A DNA stretch of 64,000 nt, taken from NCBI GenBank assembly GCA_000231825.2, contig JH720324.1, positions 476,535-540,534 on the forward strand, written 5' to 3'. Shown here in pieces: positions 38,752 to 49,784 of the stretch. This stretch comes from Tetrahymena elliotti 4EA. Its lineage: Eukaryota > Ciliophora > Oligohymenophorea > Hymenostomatida > Tetrahymenidae. The notes below the pieces were generated by a model, which was not told where the DNA came from, made no database searches, and was given only the letters and a program-made list of their open reading frames with translations. Made by a program: the position numbers and the translations under genes. Position 1 is the first letter of the stretch, and the number at the start of each line of letters is the position of its first letter.

Positions 38752-39393
38752 TCATTGTTTATTTGGTTTGTTGAATTATTTTTTGGCATTAAGAATATCT
38801 TCTAATTGTTTTAAAAAAGGATCAAACGTAGATGAAAATTAGATATATTCATTTGGCAAGTTTTTTTTGAAACTATTTAAAGTTGTGTAAGCATAAATAT
38901 CTGCAATAGTTAGTTTTTCAAAAAATTATTGTTTATTTCCTAAAGCTTTTTATAATTACTAAATTTTAGGAAGAACTTAGTTATTGAGTACATTTTTAGC
39001 TTCTTCAGTTTATTTTGTTGATTAATATATTTTTGAAAACAGATCATCACACACAAATCTTATATTATCTACTCTGTATTTTTAGTTTCCTTGTCCATAC
39101 AAATATTACTGATTTGTTAGTTCAATCAGATAATTTACAATATTTTATGACTCAGTAATAGAAAAATCTCCATGAATCAAGTAAGGAAGATTTGGAAAAT
39201 CTAGTCCAAGTTCTTCTCTATCTTTAATGTATTGATCTTCAGAGATAGAAGTGTATTTAGCTTCTTAGTAAGGATAGCCAACTAGATCCAATATATATCT
39301 AACAGCCAAACCTCTGGTAGCAGATTCTAAATACCCTATAACTAAGGTATTATTTTTTGTTTATTTGCTCTCAATGTTATCTGTAGAATTCAT
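38752..39393 (-). CDS. Glutathione S-transferase-like protein, minus-strand member (213 aa)
   Basis: A single exon runs from ATG at 39393 to TGA at 38752-38754. After a short N-terminal extension (residues 1-17) comes GYLESATRGLAVRYILDLVG, aligned with the mu-class start GYW...RYI. This is followed by DFPNLPYLIHGDFSITESQNI, the thioredoxin-fold cis-Pro and glutathione-contact SQN region, and a helical C-terminal domain with EKLTIADIYAYTTLNSFKK, the N-capping ADxxAY motif of GSTs. It is about 45-50% identical by eye to the plus-strand neighbour at 40226-40852. The family reaction is conjugation of glutathione to electrophiles in the cytosol. The first-strand Trp of GYW is Leu here and the C-terminus is shortened and polar, so substrate binding may differ. 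The start at 39393 is the first ATG in frame. Confidence 0.85.
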
Positions 39394-40225
39394 TACTTTT
39401 AAATTTGTATTGTTGTATGTTTGTTTGGGATAATATTTAATTTATTGATTTATTTACATCTCTTCTTAAAAAAACCTAAATATCAGAATTAGTCATACCT
39501 CTAGAGTTTTGGATTAAAAATAGAAAACTAATCAAATTTTAATTAAGTTTCAGACTTTTTCATTTTTCTGTGCTTTTCTTTTTTTGTTCTATTTTCTCTA
39601 TTTATTCTTAATTATTGAAATAGAAAAAAAATTCCAAAGCGATTCTGAATCAAGACAAACCAACCTTATTAATTTACTTATTGATTTTTACATTTTTTAA
39701 CTAATTTACATTTTTTAAAATATCATTTGGGGTTTATTTAAATTTTTTATAAAACATTTTTTATTTTTATTGAAACCTTTTAATTTGAAAAAATATAAAA
39801 ACATTTCAGTAGTTTAAAATTATTTTTATTTAATGTTAAAGTCTTTATCTAGATTAACTTAAACATCAAAATTTATTTTATATTTTCTATGCTTTTTTTG
39901 TAGATATTTTTTTCATTCTTTTTAGTAAAATGAAAACTTGATTTCTAAGAAATTTGAAAAAAATGAAGAATATTGCAAGAACCCATCCATATTTTTTGTG
40001 GTTTTTATAAAACATAGATTGTTTTTTTGTAAAAGTTCTAAATTTTTAATTAAGAATTTATTCTGTTAAATTCTTCGATTTTGGCTCTTGTATTAAAAAC
40101 AAAATAAGCCAGATGAGCAATATTAAAAACAGACACTAAAATATAATATTAACATTTTTAAATAAATAGATAAAATAAACTAAACAAAAGTAAAAAAAAA
40201 TCAATCAATCCAAATAATTTTAAAA
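39394..40225. promoter_or_regulatory. Shared upstream region of the divergent GST-like pair
   Basis: The 832 bases between two divergently oriented paralogues must contain both promoters. I see no recognisable transcription-factor site; only long A/T runs and CAATCAATC just before the plus-strand ATG. Confidence 0.4.
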
Positions 40226-40852
40226 ATGTCTACTTAACCTGTAAATTTCGGATATTGGGGTGCTCCTTTGAAAGGCTAACCTATCAGATATATCTTTGAG
40301 TTAGCTTAATATCCCTACAAATAGACTAATTACTCTTTTGAAGCTGCTAGCTAATGGTATGAAAAAGATAAAAAAGAGTTAGGATTAGATTTCCCTAATT
40401 TACCTTATCTTATTGATGGTGACTTCAAGATTACTGAATCTTAGAATATTGTCAATTATGCATTGGATATCACTAAACAAAACCATTTAATTGGTAATGG
40501 ATTAATTAGATATAAGATAGAAAATATCAGATTCCTTGGTGATGAGTTGATTCCTAAGACTTACATAACATCAACAAAAAGTGGTGAAGAAAGAAAAGCT
40601 TTCTTCAAAGAGAACATAGCTCCTAAATTCAAGTGTTTAGAAGCTGTCTTAGGTAATAAATTATACTTTTATGAAAACAAATTAACTCTTGCTGATATCT
40701 ATGCCTACACTGCAATTAATGCCTTTAGACATTTATTGCCTGAAGAATATAAGCAATTCTCTAAAGTTTTTGAAGCCTTTGTTAAGAACTTTGAAGAAAT
40801 CCCTTTGATTAAGGCTTACCATAATTCTGATAGATATCCCAAATTTGGTTGA
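40226..40852 (+). CDS. Glutathione S-transferase, mu-like (208 aa)
   Basis: A single exon runs from ATG at 40226 to TGA at 40850-40852. It starts MSTQPVNFGYWGAPLKGQPI, with the catalytic Tyr of mu-class enzymes in GYW and the RYIFEL helix. DFPNLPYLIDGDFKITESQNI carries the cis-Pro and the Ser-Gln glutathione-contact residues. The C-terminal domain has NKLTLADIYAYTAINAFRHL, the conserved GST N-capping box, and ends IPLIKAYHNSDRYPKFG. The length of 208 residues is normal for the family. The gene has high-expression codon use (more G+C, many TAA Gln). The predicted role is cytosolic detoxification by glutathione conjugation. Its paralogue lies head-to-head 832 bases away, a local inverted duplication. 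Confidence 0.93.
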
Positions 40853-41310
40853 TATTACAATTTATATAAATTAACTTTGTTGTTGCTTATGTGTTTTCAA
40901 TTTTTTGTAACTTCATTTATACATACATACAAGCAGATTTAAAAAAATATTTTTAAAAATGTAAACATTTAAATTACCAGTCTTCATGTTAATTAATTTA
41001 TTTTTTCAAGTACTGGTTTCATAATATTTTAAATTAAATATACTCTGTGAAAACAGTTGAAAGATTAATTAAATCATTAAAAATTATTTTCTTTATTTTT
41101 ATCTTAAAAATAATTAATTTTCTAGATAATTTTGTTTATAAAAACAAACAAACTAATTTGCTTTGATTTCTCTATTTCCTAATATTTTTTAATTTTAATA
41201 AAATATTTTCCACCTTTTCCAAAGGCTCTCCTTTTCCTTTTGATATTATTTCTCTACTTCCTAATTAAATCAGTCTTTTGAATTTAAAATAAGAAAATAT
41301 AAAAATTTAT
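40853..41310. other. AT-rich intergenic spacer
   Basis: 3' flank of the GST gene; nothing recognised. Confidence 0.5.
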
Positions 41311-41686
41311 ATGAAGGGTTTTGAACATACTTATCATCCAAAAGTTTAACCTTTTATGTAAGATTATTATCAGATCTAATCGTAGGAATAGTTTATCCAC
41401 TCATTTTAATAATTTTTTTAATTTAATAGTCTCAAGATTGTTAATTTAAATAATTTGTATTGATTGAAGTCTTTGAAATATTTGGATAATGGATTGTAAC
41501 TAAATTTTGTAGAAATAAAAATTTATTTTAATCAGAACTATGAAGCTAATTCTTTAAAAATGTTGTTAAGATCTAATTAATAAATAAATTTTAAAGTAAA
41601 TTTGAGCTCAAAATATGAAAATAAGGAAAGTTTTTTATTTCAAAAAAGTTTCAAAATAATAGTAATGTGTAAAAATCAATACCAAG
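41311..41686 (+). pseudogene. Possible gene relic with one in-frame TGA
   Basis: From ATG at 41311 the frame reads MKGFEHTYHPKVQPFMQDYY and continues with SLKIVNLNNLY. TGA comes at 41461-41463, followed in the same frame by LKSLKYLDNGLQLNFVEIKI and an open stretch to TGA at 41684-41686. The Leu/Asn pattern resembles the leucine-rich stretches common in Tetrahymena, but the piece is too short to assign. It could equally be chance open sequence. Confidence 0.25.
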
Positions 41687-41894
41687 AAAAATTATGAAAA
41701 ACTATTCAATAAATACAAAACAATAAGAAATAGTTTATCTAGATTATAATTAGTAGTCATCCAGCCATATTATTAAACAAGAATATTTTAAAAAAACATA
41801 CTATCCCATTATCAAAGGAAGTTTTTAGTGATTATAATAAATAATTAAAATTAGTAAAAATAATTAATACATTAAAAAGATTTAATTTACTGAC

Positions 41895-42296
41895 ATGTCT
41901 TTTTCAGATGTTAGATTTTTAGAGTAAGAAGTAAATGAACAGTTTACTAACTAAGGAAAGTTTCATTTCTTAAGAGAGGAAGTTAAAAAAACTATCCTAA
42001 TTATTAGGAGAAACAAACAATAGGTGAAATTGCTAATTTTTATGAAATAAATTATGCAATAAATGATTAATTAAATATTAAAAAACTAATTAAAATTTAC
42101 TTAATTCTTTAATTATCATTACTGTTTAATTGATTCACTATATTCATATGAGCTAATTTTATCAGATTTTTCTTAAAAATAATAAATTGATTCTGTTTCG
42201 ATATTTAAAATGAGTTATGTTTTCATTATTTCAAAATTGAACATAAATAAAAAACTAATTACAGCTACACAAAAAATTAAAATATTGATACAATGA
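41895..42296 (+). CDS. Possible small protein, low support
   Basis: The frame from ATG at 41895 to TGA at 42294-42296 (133 codons) begins MSFSDVRFLEQEVNEQFTNQ, then GKFHFLREEVKKTILIIRR. This start is charged, helical and somewhat like the LisH-type N-termini of FOP/OFD1 centrosomal proteins. After about residue 45 the composition drops to that of intergenic DNA, so either a splice site follows or only the first exon is real. No other part of such a protein was found nearby. Confidence 0.3.
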
Positions 42297-42299
42297 TTA

Positions 42300-43060
42300 T
42301 TGTAAATAAATGTAATTGTATGACAAAAAGAATTTAAATTAATATAAAACAAATGTTTTTAGAGTTCGAAGCAAATAATTAAAAATTCTTAATTTATATT
42401 AGTCTTTATATAAAATATTTAGAAAATTAATTTTTTAGCAATAAATTAATACAAAAAATTATTAATTAAATGAAAAATAAAATTAAAACTGCTTTATGGA
42501 CTAATATCTTGTTCTAAATAAAATAAAAATCTTTTTTTAAAGAATAAAACAATAAAATTTTATCATCTATCTGAAATCATTTAAAATTTGCAAAAAGAAG
42601 AAGATAAATAAAAATAGATTTAAAACCCAAAAAATAAATAAATTAATTAAAAAAATTAATAAAAACATTTATTATTTGAAATGCTTCCAAAAAAAAAACT
42701 CTTTCATATATTTTAAACCTAATATTTTTCTAATACTTTTGATAGAAGAATTTGCAAATTTATAAAAGAATATTTACATTACATCCCATATTTTGTCATA
42801 AATATTAATTCAAGAAAAGAAAATTAAATCATAAAATGAGATAATATTCTTTTATTTCTTTATTAAAATTGTTAAGGAGGATTTGTATTGTTTACCACAA
42901 AGAAGTTAAGAAAATATCTTTATTTTAATAAGTATATATTTCTTATTTTGTGAGAAGATGTGTTGGTTTTATATAAGCTTGTTTTAATTTCAAAAATAAC
43001 ACTTTGTAAAACAAAAATTTCAGAATCAAAATAAAAAGTATTAAAAAAAGTAGAAGATAA
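42300..43060. other. Spacer before the B-box-like array
   Basis: The part near 42710-42800 (GATAGAAGAATTTGCAAATTTATAAAAGAATATTT) recurs near 49450-49520, so it is array spacer. The last 110 bases are the conserved leader described at 42955-43060. Confidence 0.45.
42955..43060 (+). repeat. Conserved leader of the B-box-like array, copy 1
   Basis: TGTTGGTTTTATATAAGC, TTGTTTTAATTTCAAAAATA and AAAAAAGTAGAAGATAAATG form a block repeated, with few changes, before copy 2 (44820-44925) and copy 3 (47110-47219). A further one without its gene lies at 46805-46875. It ends directly at the ATG and is probably 5' untranslated and promoter sequence. Confidence 0.6.
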
Positions 43061-44375
43061 ATGATTTAAGAATTATCATGTCCTAATCATGAAAAGTTTC
43101 CTATTACATTCTTAAATGTAAAAAAAAGTAGCTGTAAATGATTAATATGCTCTGAGTGCTTAGATGATGGAGACGATTCTTTTATTAGTCATATGTTAGA
43201 AAATTGATAGAAGAAGAAGATAAAGAAAGTATTCTTGCTAGAACAAACTCATGGTTTGATAAAATTACATAAGAAATAAATTAGTTAATCCTACAAAAAA
43301 AAAAGGAAGTTCTAAAATAAATTGAAAAATAGTGTTAATTAAAATAGTAAATCCTTTCAAGCTATTTTAAATATTCTTAAAATCTTAAGATAAAAGAATT
43401 ACTTGAATTAGATTTACCAACTTCTGAAATAGATAATAAAATAAAAGATTTTATTCATTCTGTTTATGATAATCAAGCGATTAAACAAAAATATTTTAAA
43501 ATATGCTATCATACACTGATTTTATATCAAATAAAATGTTTGATGAGGCATCAAGAGAATAAGTATTGGAAAATATTACAAAAACAATAGATAAAATATA
43601 ATTTTATGATAAATCTATTGAAGATATTGATTTATCTGAATAAACATTTTATGAACTATTTAGTAACTAAAAATAGTATGATTCTCTCAGAGAAATTGTT
43701 AAAGATAACTTTTCAAAATATTTTCCTGATTAAAGTATATCATAAAAATTTATGAAAGACTAAGATAATCAATTATTAAAAGATATAGCCATTGTCCCCT
43801 CCTCGAATTGTAATTTGAATGAAAATATAAAATTCACTTTTAATTAATTGAAATACTATGATATTTAAATTTCAAAACCTTGTTCTAGTTTTTCTTGTTA
43901 TTTCTAAAAATAGTTATTCCCATAAAACATATATATTTTTAGAGTTAAAAGTTAAGACTTTTTAAAATTAAATAAAACATTTAAAATAGGATTAATTAAA
44001 ACTAATAATATTAACTTAGAAGTATTTATTTTAATCAGTGCTATTAATAACTAATACGCAAATACTATTGCTGAGGAATTGGAATTTAGAATTTCCTTGG
44101 ACTCCAATATCATTAGTTTAGAAGCATTTAGTTATCCTTTTAATAATCTAATTTCAAGAAAAACCTTAACAATTAATTAAGAACCAATATAATACAAATA
44201 ATAGGTTACTGGTTTATTTGGATAATAAACTGGTTTGGGTTTATTTGCACCATAATAATAATCTAATTTTTATTATTTTGGAATTTAAAGCGATAAATTA
44301 GAAAATACAAATATAAAGTTAACATATTTTAAAGAATAAAATAATCCTTAAGGATATATTGTGCCACTTAATTGA
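43061..44375 (+). pseudogene. Disrupted B-box-like family member (copy 1)
   Basis: ATG at 43061 starts MIQELSCPNHEKFPITFLNV, then TGA occurs a few codons later, just before the Cys pair LICSEC. About 100 bases of the following region are missing relative to the intact copy. The helical middle (RTNSWFDKITQEINQLILQ) is open until a one-base deletion in GTTTATGATAATCAAGCG (the intact copy has GTTTATGAATAATCAAG) shifts the frame. After that shift the rest is open to TGA at 44373-44375 and contains TGLFGQQTGLGLFAPQQQ, SNFYYFGIQ and NPQGYIVPLN. At least three lesions are present, so no full protein can be made. Confidence 0.75.
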
Positions 44376-44925
44376 ATATTATTTGTTTTTAAAAAATATA
44401 TAAAATTGAATGAAAATTAAATAAAATCATCTAATTTATTTAACAGTTTTTGATTTATTTTACATGTAATACTATTATTTTTTTTATTCAGAATTATTCT
44501 ATTTATTCTTCAAGAAAATAAAAAGAACCCTTGAATTAAACCTCTTCATTTATTTCAAAATATTACGAAATAAAAGGTTTTAATTTTTAAAACAAATTTT
44601 TCAAATACTTTTTTCAAAGAAGAGTAAATTAATTTATGAAAGGATATTTAAAACTCATATTTGAAAATAAAGAGATTAACTTAATAAAGGAAAGTAAAAC
44701 TTAAAATAAGATAAAACACTTTTATTTTCTTAAAACTGTAAAGAGAGCAAAATTTTTTACTCCCAAATGATGTATAAAAAATAATTTAATTATTTAATTA
44801 TATTTTATTAATTGTGCATGTGTATATGCTGGTTTCATATTAATTTGTTTTAATTTCAAAGATAATAATTTGTTTAACAAAAACTGAAGAAATAAACAAA
44901 AAGCATTCAAAAAAGTAGAAGACAA
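44376..44925. other. Array spacer with a short conserved frame and a leader copy
   Basis: Around 44635-44760 the frame MKGYLKLIFENKEINLIKES, followed by KIKHFYFLKT, matches residues of the frame at 46854-47036. The changes are mostly conservative (L/V, E/D, K/E), which suggests past coding. The leader block occupies about 44820-44925. Confidence 0.45.
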
Positions 44926-46590
44926 ATGATTTAATAATTATTTTACCATAAACATGAAAAGTTTCCATATACATTCTTAAATATAAAAAAGAGCCCTAAT
45001 TCAGGATTAGTATGCTCTGAATGCTTCTAGGAAAGAAGCAATTCTTTTATTCTGATACCTATTCATAAATTAAAGTAATTAGAAGAAAAAACCCTACTCA
45101 AAATTAGCCTCCATTTTGTGAGTAAGAAAATGGTTATATACCAGATATTAAGCCTTGTATAAGACAATTTATAGAAGATTAAGATCATGAGTTGAACAAG
45201 GTTAACTTGTGGTTTGATAGTATTACAAAAAAAATAAATTAGTTAATTCTTCAAAGAAAAAAGGATGTTCTAAAATAAGTTGAATAAGTGTCTTAATTAA
45301 AATAATAAATCATTTCAAACTTTTTTAAGTATTCTTAAAATCTTAAGCTTTTAGAATTAATTGAATTAGATTTACCAGCTTCAGAAATCGACAACAAAAT
45401 AAAAGATTTTATTAATTCTGTTTATGAATAATCAAGAGATTAAACAAATATATTTTAAAATATGCTATCATATCATAGCTTTATTTCATATGATATATTT
45501 GATGGATATTACAGAGAAAAATTATTAGAAGATATTTTAAAAACAATAGATAAAATATAATTTTTTGATAAATCTATTGCAGATATTGATTTATCTGAAT
45601 AAAACTTTTATGAACTATTTAGTAACTAAGAAAAGTACAATTCTTTTAGAAAAATTGTAGAAAATAACTTTTCAGAACATTTTCCTGATAAAAATTTTTC
45701 AGAAGATTTTATGAAAGACTAAGATAATTAATTATCTGAAGAAATATCTATTGTCCCTTCTTTGAATTGTAATTTGAATGAAAATTTTTAATTAACTTTT
45801 AATAAATTGAAATATTATGACATTTAAATTTCTAAAAACTCTTTCTAATAATTTGTCCTTTTATTTTTAAAAAGAACTAAAGCCATAAAATAAATATGAT
45901 TTTAGAGTCTAATTATTAAGAGTTTTTAAATTAATTTTCATCATTTAGAATAGGACTAATTAAAAGCAATAATATTAAAATTTTGATTTTGAAGTATTTA
46001 TTTAACTTCATGCCAGTAATAACTCATATGAAAATACGAAGATTGAGAAATTGGAATTTAGAATAAACTTTACCTTTGATTCTTTTGAAGTATGGAGTTA
46101 CCCTCACTAGAATTTTATTTTATGAAAAAAAATTAAAAATCTTTTAGCGCTCCATAATATCAAATCAATTAATAACAATAATCAAACTAATAACCAGTTT
46201 AAAATATTTTTCATACTCCATACAATCAGAACATTTAATAGTAATAATCTAATTAATAATCAAGTAATATTTTTATGCTCAATAAAATCGAGTCAATTAA
46301 TGGTAATCATCAAGCTAATAAAGAAATAATAATTTATTCTCTCATTAACATCAGATCTTTCAAGAACAATAATAAAATTAAAAACCAATAAGTCTTTTTA
46401 GTGCTCCAATAAATCAAATCCATTAATAGTAATTATCAAGTTAATAACAAGATAGTAATTTATTTGCTCAATAAAATCATAATATTTTTAGTGCTCCATA
46501 AAATCAATCATTTATTATTTTGGAATTTAAAATTAAAATTATTATAAATCAAATCTTAAGATATAATATTTTAATGAAAAATAATATTAA
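44926..46590 (+). pseudogene. Disrupted B-box-like family member (copy 2)
   Basis: ATG at 44926 starts MIQQLFYHKHEKFPYTFLNI; the first zinc-binding Cys has become Tyr (TAC for TGC). A one-base deletion in CCCTACTCAAAATTAGCC (intact copy: CCTTACTTCAAAATTGGCC) shifts the frame after KTLL. The middle is then open in a second frame (QPPFCEQENGYIPDIKP, later KIQFFDKSIADIDLSEQ), and a second shift follows near 45840 before KAIKQI and TGA. The C-terminal repeat (46133-46520) can be followed but not in one frame. It is about 80% or more identical at the DNA level to the intact copy 3, so the decay is recent. Confidence 0.8.
46133..46520 (+). repeat. Tandem units of about 63 bp, copy 2 pseudogene tail
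   Basis: Six units of roughly 60-66 bases each contain a TTTTTAGTGCTCCATAAAAT-like core followed by CAATTAATAGTAATAATCAA and TTAATAACCA. They match one-to-one the six units in copy 3 (48434-48770), so the expansion happened before these two copies split. Confidence 0.65.
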
Positions 46591-46799
46591 ATATTTAAAT
46601 ATTAATCAACTCTAAATTGTGTATATATTGAATCTAACATCCAGCCAACCACATTTCAGTAGCATCTAATAATTATAAAATTTTATATATACGACTATTT
46701 TTAAAAAAATTATAAATGATGAAAGTTTTTCCAACTGAATCTGAAGTATTAAAAATATATTTAATTTTATAAGTTTTTCTTATATATTTTTTTTATTTA

Positions 46800-47036
46800 T
46801 TGAATGTTTATGTTGGTTTTAAATGAGCTCGATTTTATTTCTAAAATAGTAATTTGTTAAACAAAAACTCAAGAACTGAAATAAAAAAACAAATTTTTCC
46901 AATACTATTTAGAAGAAGAGTGTTTTACTTAACTAAAGGCTATTTACAGGTCATATTTGATAACGAAGATATTAATTTAATAGAGGAAAGTAAAACTTTT
47001 CATGAGATAAAACACTTTTATTTTTTAAAATTATAA
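46800..47036 (+). other. Orphan leader followed by a 60-codon frame
   Basis: A leader copy (TATGTTGGTTTTAAATGAGC to GTTAAACAAAAACTCAAGAA, about 46809-46870) runs into the frame from ATG at 46854: MLNKNSRTEIKKQIFPILFR, RRVFYLTKGYLQVIFDNEDI and so on to FYFLKL. It stays open through the TAA at 47034-47036 when that is read as Gln. The part KGYLQVIFDNEDINLIEESK has a diverged twin at 44635-44730. It may be a relic of another gene or the remnant of a further array unit whose body was lost. Confidence 0.35.
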
Positions 47037-47219
47037 AGAGAGGAAAAAAATCTCCTCTAAAATGAAGTATAAAAATATATTTAATTATTTTATTTTATCA
47101 TCATTAATTTGCATTTGTCTCTGCTGGTTTCATATTAATTTGTTTTAATTTCAAAAATAATAATTTGCTTAACAAAAACTTAAGAAATAAACAAAAGCCA
47201 TCAAAAAAGTAGAAGACAA

Positions 47220-48884
47220 ATGATTTAAGAGTTATTTTGCCATAAACATGAAAAGTTTCCATACACATTCATAAATATAAAAAAGAGCCCTAATTCAGGA
47301 TTAGTATGCACTGAATGCTTATAGGAAGGAAGTGAATCTTTTATCCTGATCCCTACTTATAAATTAAGGGTATTAGAAGAAAAAACCTTACTTCAAAATT
47401 GGCCACCATTTTGTGAGTAAAAATATGATTCAATACAAGATATTAGGTGTTACATTAGATAATTTATAGAAGATGAAGATCATGACTTGAAAAAGGTCAA
47501 CTTGTGGTTTGATAGTATTACAGAAGAAATAAATTAGTTAATTCTTCAAAGAAAAAAGGAAGTTCTAAAATAAGTTGAATAGGTGTCTCAATTAAAATAA
47601 CAAATTCTTTCAAACTATTTTAAATACTCTTAAAATCTTAAGCTAAAAGAGTTAATAGAATTAAATTTACCAGCTAAAGAAATAGACAACAAAATAAAAG
47701 ATTTTATTAATTCTGTTTATGAATAATCAAGTGATTAAACAAAAATATTTTAAAATATGTTATCATATCATAGCTTTATATCAAATGAAATGTTTGATGA
47801 ATATTACAGAGAAAAATTATTAGAAGATATTTTAAAAACAATAGATAAAATATAATTTTTTGATAAATCTATTGCAGATATTGATTTCTCAGAATAAAAC
47901 TTTTGTGAACTATTTAGTAACTAAGATTAGTACAATTCTTTTAGAAAAATTGTTGAAAATAACTTTTCAGAATATTTTCCTGATAAAAATATATCAGAAG
48001 ATTTTATGAAAGACTAAGATAATTAATTATCTGAAGAAATAGCCATTACCCCTTCCCCTTCTCTTAATTGTAATTTGAATGAAAATTTTAAATTCACTTT
48101 TAAGAAATTAAAATACTATGACATTTAAATTTCTAAATTTTCTAATAATTTGTCATTTTATTTCTAAAAAGAGCTAAAACCATAATATAAATATGTTTTT
48201 AGAGTCTAAAGCTAAGAGTTTTTAAGTGAATTTGAATCATTTAGAATAGGACTAATTAAAAACAACAATATTAATAGGTTTGATTTTGAAGTATTTGTTT
48301 CAATTAGTGCAAGTAATAACTCATTGGCAAATACCAATGTTGAGGAATTAGAATTTAGAATTAACTTTAGCTTTGATTCTTTTGAAGTATGGAGTTATCC
48401 TCAGAGGAATTTTATTTAAAGAAAAAAAATAAAAAATATTTTTAGTGCTCCAGAAAATCAAATCAATAAATAACAAGTTTAAAATATTTTTGGTCCTCAA
48501 TAAAATCAGAACATTTAATAGTAATAATCAAATTAATAACCAATTAACATTATTTATAATTAATAAAATCGGGTCAATAAATCACAATTATCAAGTTAAT
48601 AGAGAGCTAGTAGTAATTTTTTTGATCAATAAAATCAGACCTTTAGATCACAATAATAAAATTAACAACCAATAAGTCTTTTTAGTTCTCCATAAAATGA
48701 AATCAGTCAATAGTAATTATCAAATTAATAGAGAGATAGTAATTTATTCACTCAATAAAATAATATAAATATTTTTGCATAAAATAGGATAAAGCAATAA
48801 CCTATTTATTATTTTGGAATTTAAAATTTAAATTTTAGAAGCTCAAATATAAACTTAACATATTTTAATGAAAAATAAGAATGA
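47220..48884 (+). CDS. B-box-like protein with Gln-rich NIF/GLF-type repeat tail (554 aa, intact)
   Basis: An unspliced 555-codon frame runs from ATG at 47220 to TGA at 48882-48884. Residues 1-40 hold a zinc-binding head, MIQELFCHKHEKFPYTFINI, with C-x2-H, then LVCTEC with C-x2-C, resembling the B-box-like heads of a large ciliate family. Residues of about 70-250 are helical and Gln/Lys-rich (ITEEINQLILQRKKEVLKQ, LKLKELIELNLPAKEIDNKI), probably coiled coil. The next part is a mixed domain ending around VEELEFRINFSFDSFEVW. The last 150 residues are Gln/Asn-rich with repeating NIFSAP, NIFGPQQNQ, NFFDQQNQ, LFSSPQNE, LFTQQN, NIFAQN and YYFGIQ. It is the only intact member in a set of five. The presence of the leader block and full frame suggests that it is expressed. 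Function is unknown; B-box-like heads suggest protein-protein contacts. Confidence 0.8.
48434..48770 (+). repeat. Tandem units of about 63 bp coding the Gln-rich tail of copy 3
   Basis: About six units with the DNA core AATATTTTTGGTCCTCAATA and AATCAGAACATTTAATAGTA repeat at roughly 63-base spacing. They encode a 21-residue unit of the form xIFxxPQQNQxxxQQQxxNQ. The units are more alike between copies 2 and 3 at the same position than within one copy. Confidence 0.7.
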
Positions 48885-49784
48885 AAAATAATTATTAATA
48901 TTTAAATATTAATTACCTCTAAATCGAATATATAAAGCATTGAATCGAACATCCAACCAACCATATTTTCAGTTGCATACAATGATTATAAAATTTTATT
49001 GAGAAATAATTTTTAAATTTTATCATTTCTTTTAAAAGTTAGTTAGGAAACATCTTTCTGAATATATTTTAGCATTTTAAATATTTAATTTTTAATTAAA
49101 TTTTATGTTCCTAATTTCAAAAATAACTATTCTTTTTATTCTTGTATGCTTTTAATCATTGCGAAACCTCTTTTTTTTATTTTATTACCTTTTAATTATG
49201 CATAAAACAAAAAAAATTGAGAGAAAAGATAGATATTGTTAAATTTAAGTATTTTTAAATCATAACATTTATTTTACTTAGCATTTTTTAATCCTCTTAA
49301 TTATTTTGTAATTTAAAAATTTATTATCATTTTCAACCAAATCATGCTAATCAAACTTTTTAGAATTTAGATGAGTAAGTATAAAATTTAAAAAAAAGAC
49401 ATTTTTAGTACTCAATAATAGAATTTTAATTTTATAATTAGATTTTTAAACATTTTTTATTAGAAGAGTTTATTAATTTGTAAAAGAATATTTGCAACAC
49501 ATATTTTATCATACATAAGCAGATTAAAGAAGAATCTTAGTTGAATATTAATTAAATTAAAAAAATTTTCTTTATTCAAAAAATAATAAAATTGTATTAT
49601 AATTAATAAAAACCATCCATTTCATTAAATAGTATTTGATTTATTTTATGTAAGTTATTTTATTTAAATTTAGAATTATTTTATTAATTCACAAAATTAA
49701 GAAAAAGAAACTTAAATTTTATTTCTTCATTATAATTAATAAATTTTAATATTTTTTAGTGTTTAAGAATATAATAAAACCATA
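48885..49784. other. Array spacer
   Basis: The region near 48895-49000 repeats the 3' flank of copy 2 (ATTGAATCGAACATCCAACC against ATTGAATCTAACATCCAGCC at 46629). The part near 49450-49520 repeats 42730-42800, and 49615-49740 repeats 44400-44545. No gene is present. Confidence 0.55.

Noticed and set aside
44635..44730. Frame MKGYLKLIFENKEINL as an independent gene
   Set aside because: It has no upstream leader directly before it and ends soon after; it is better described as a relic twin of the 46854-47036 frame.
48945..48970. tRNA-like box B (GTTCGATTC on the minus strand)
   Set aside because: There is no GC-rich cloverleaf or box A around it, and the stretch is a spacer repeated near 46629-46655 with changes in the key bases.
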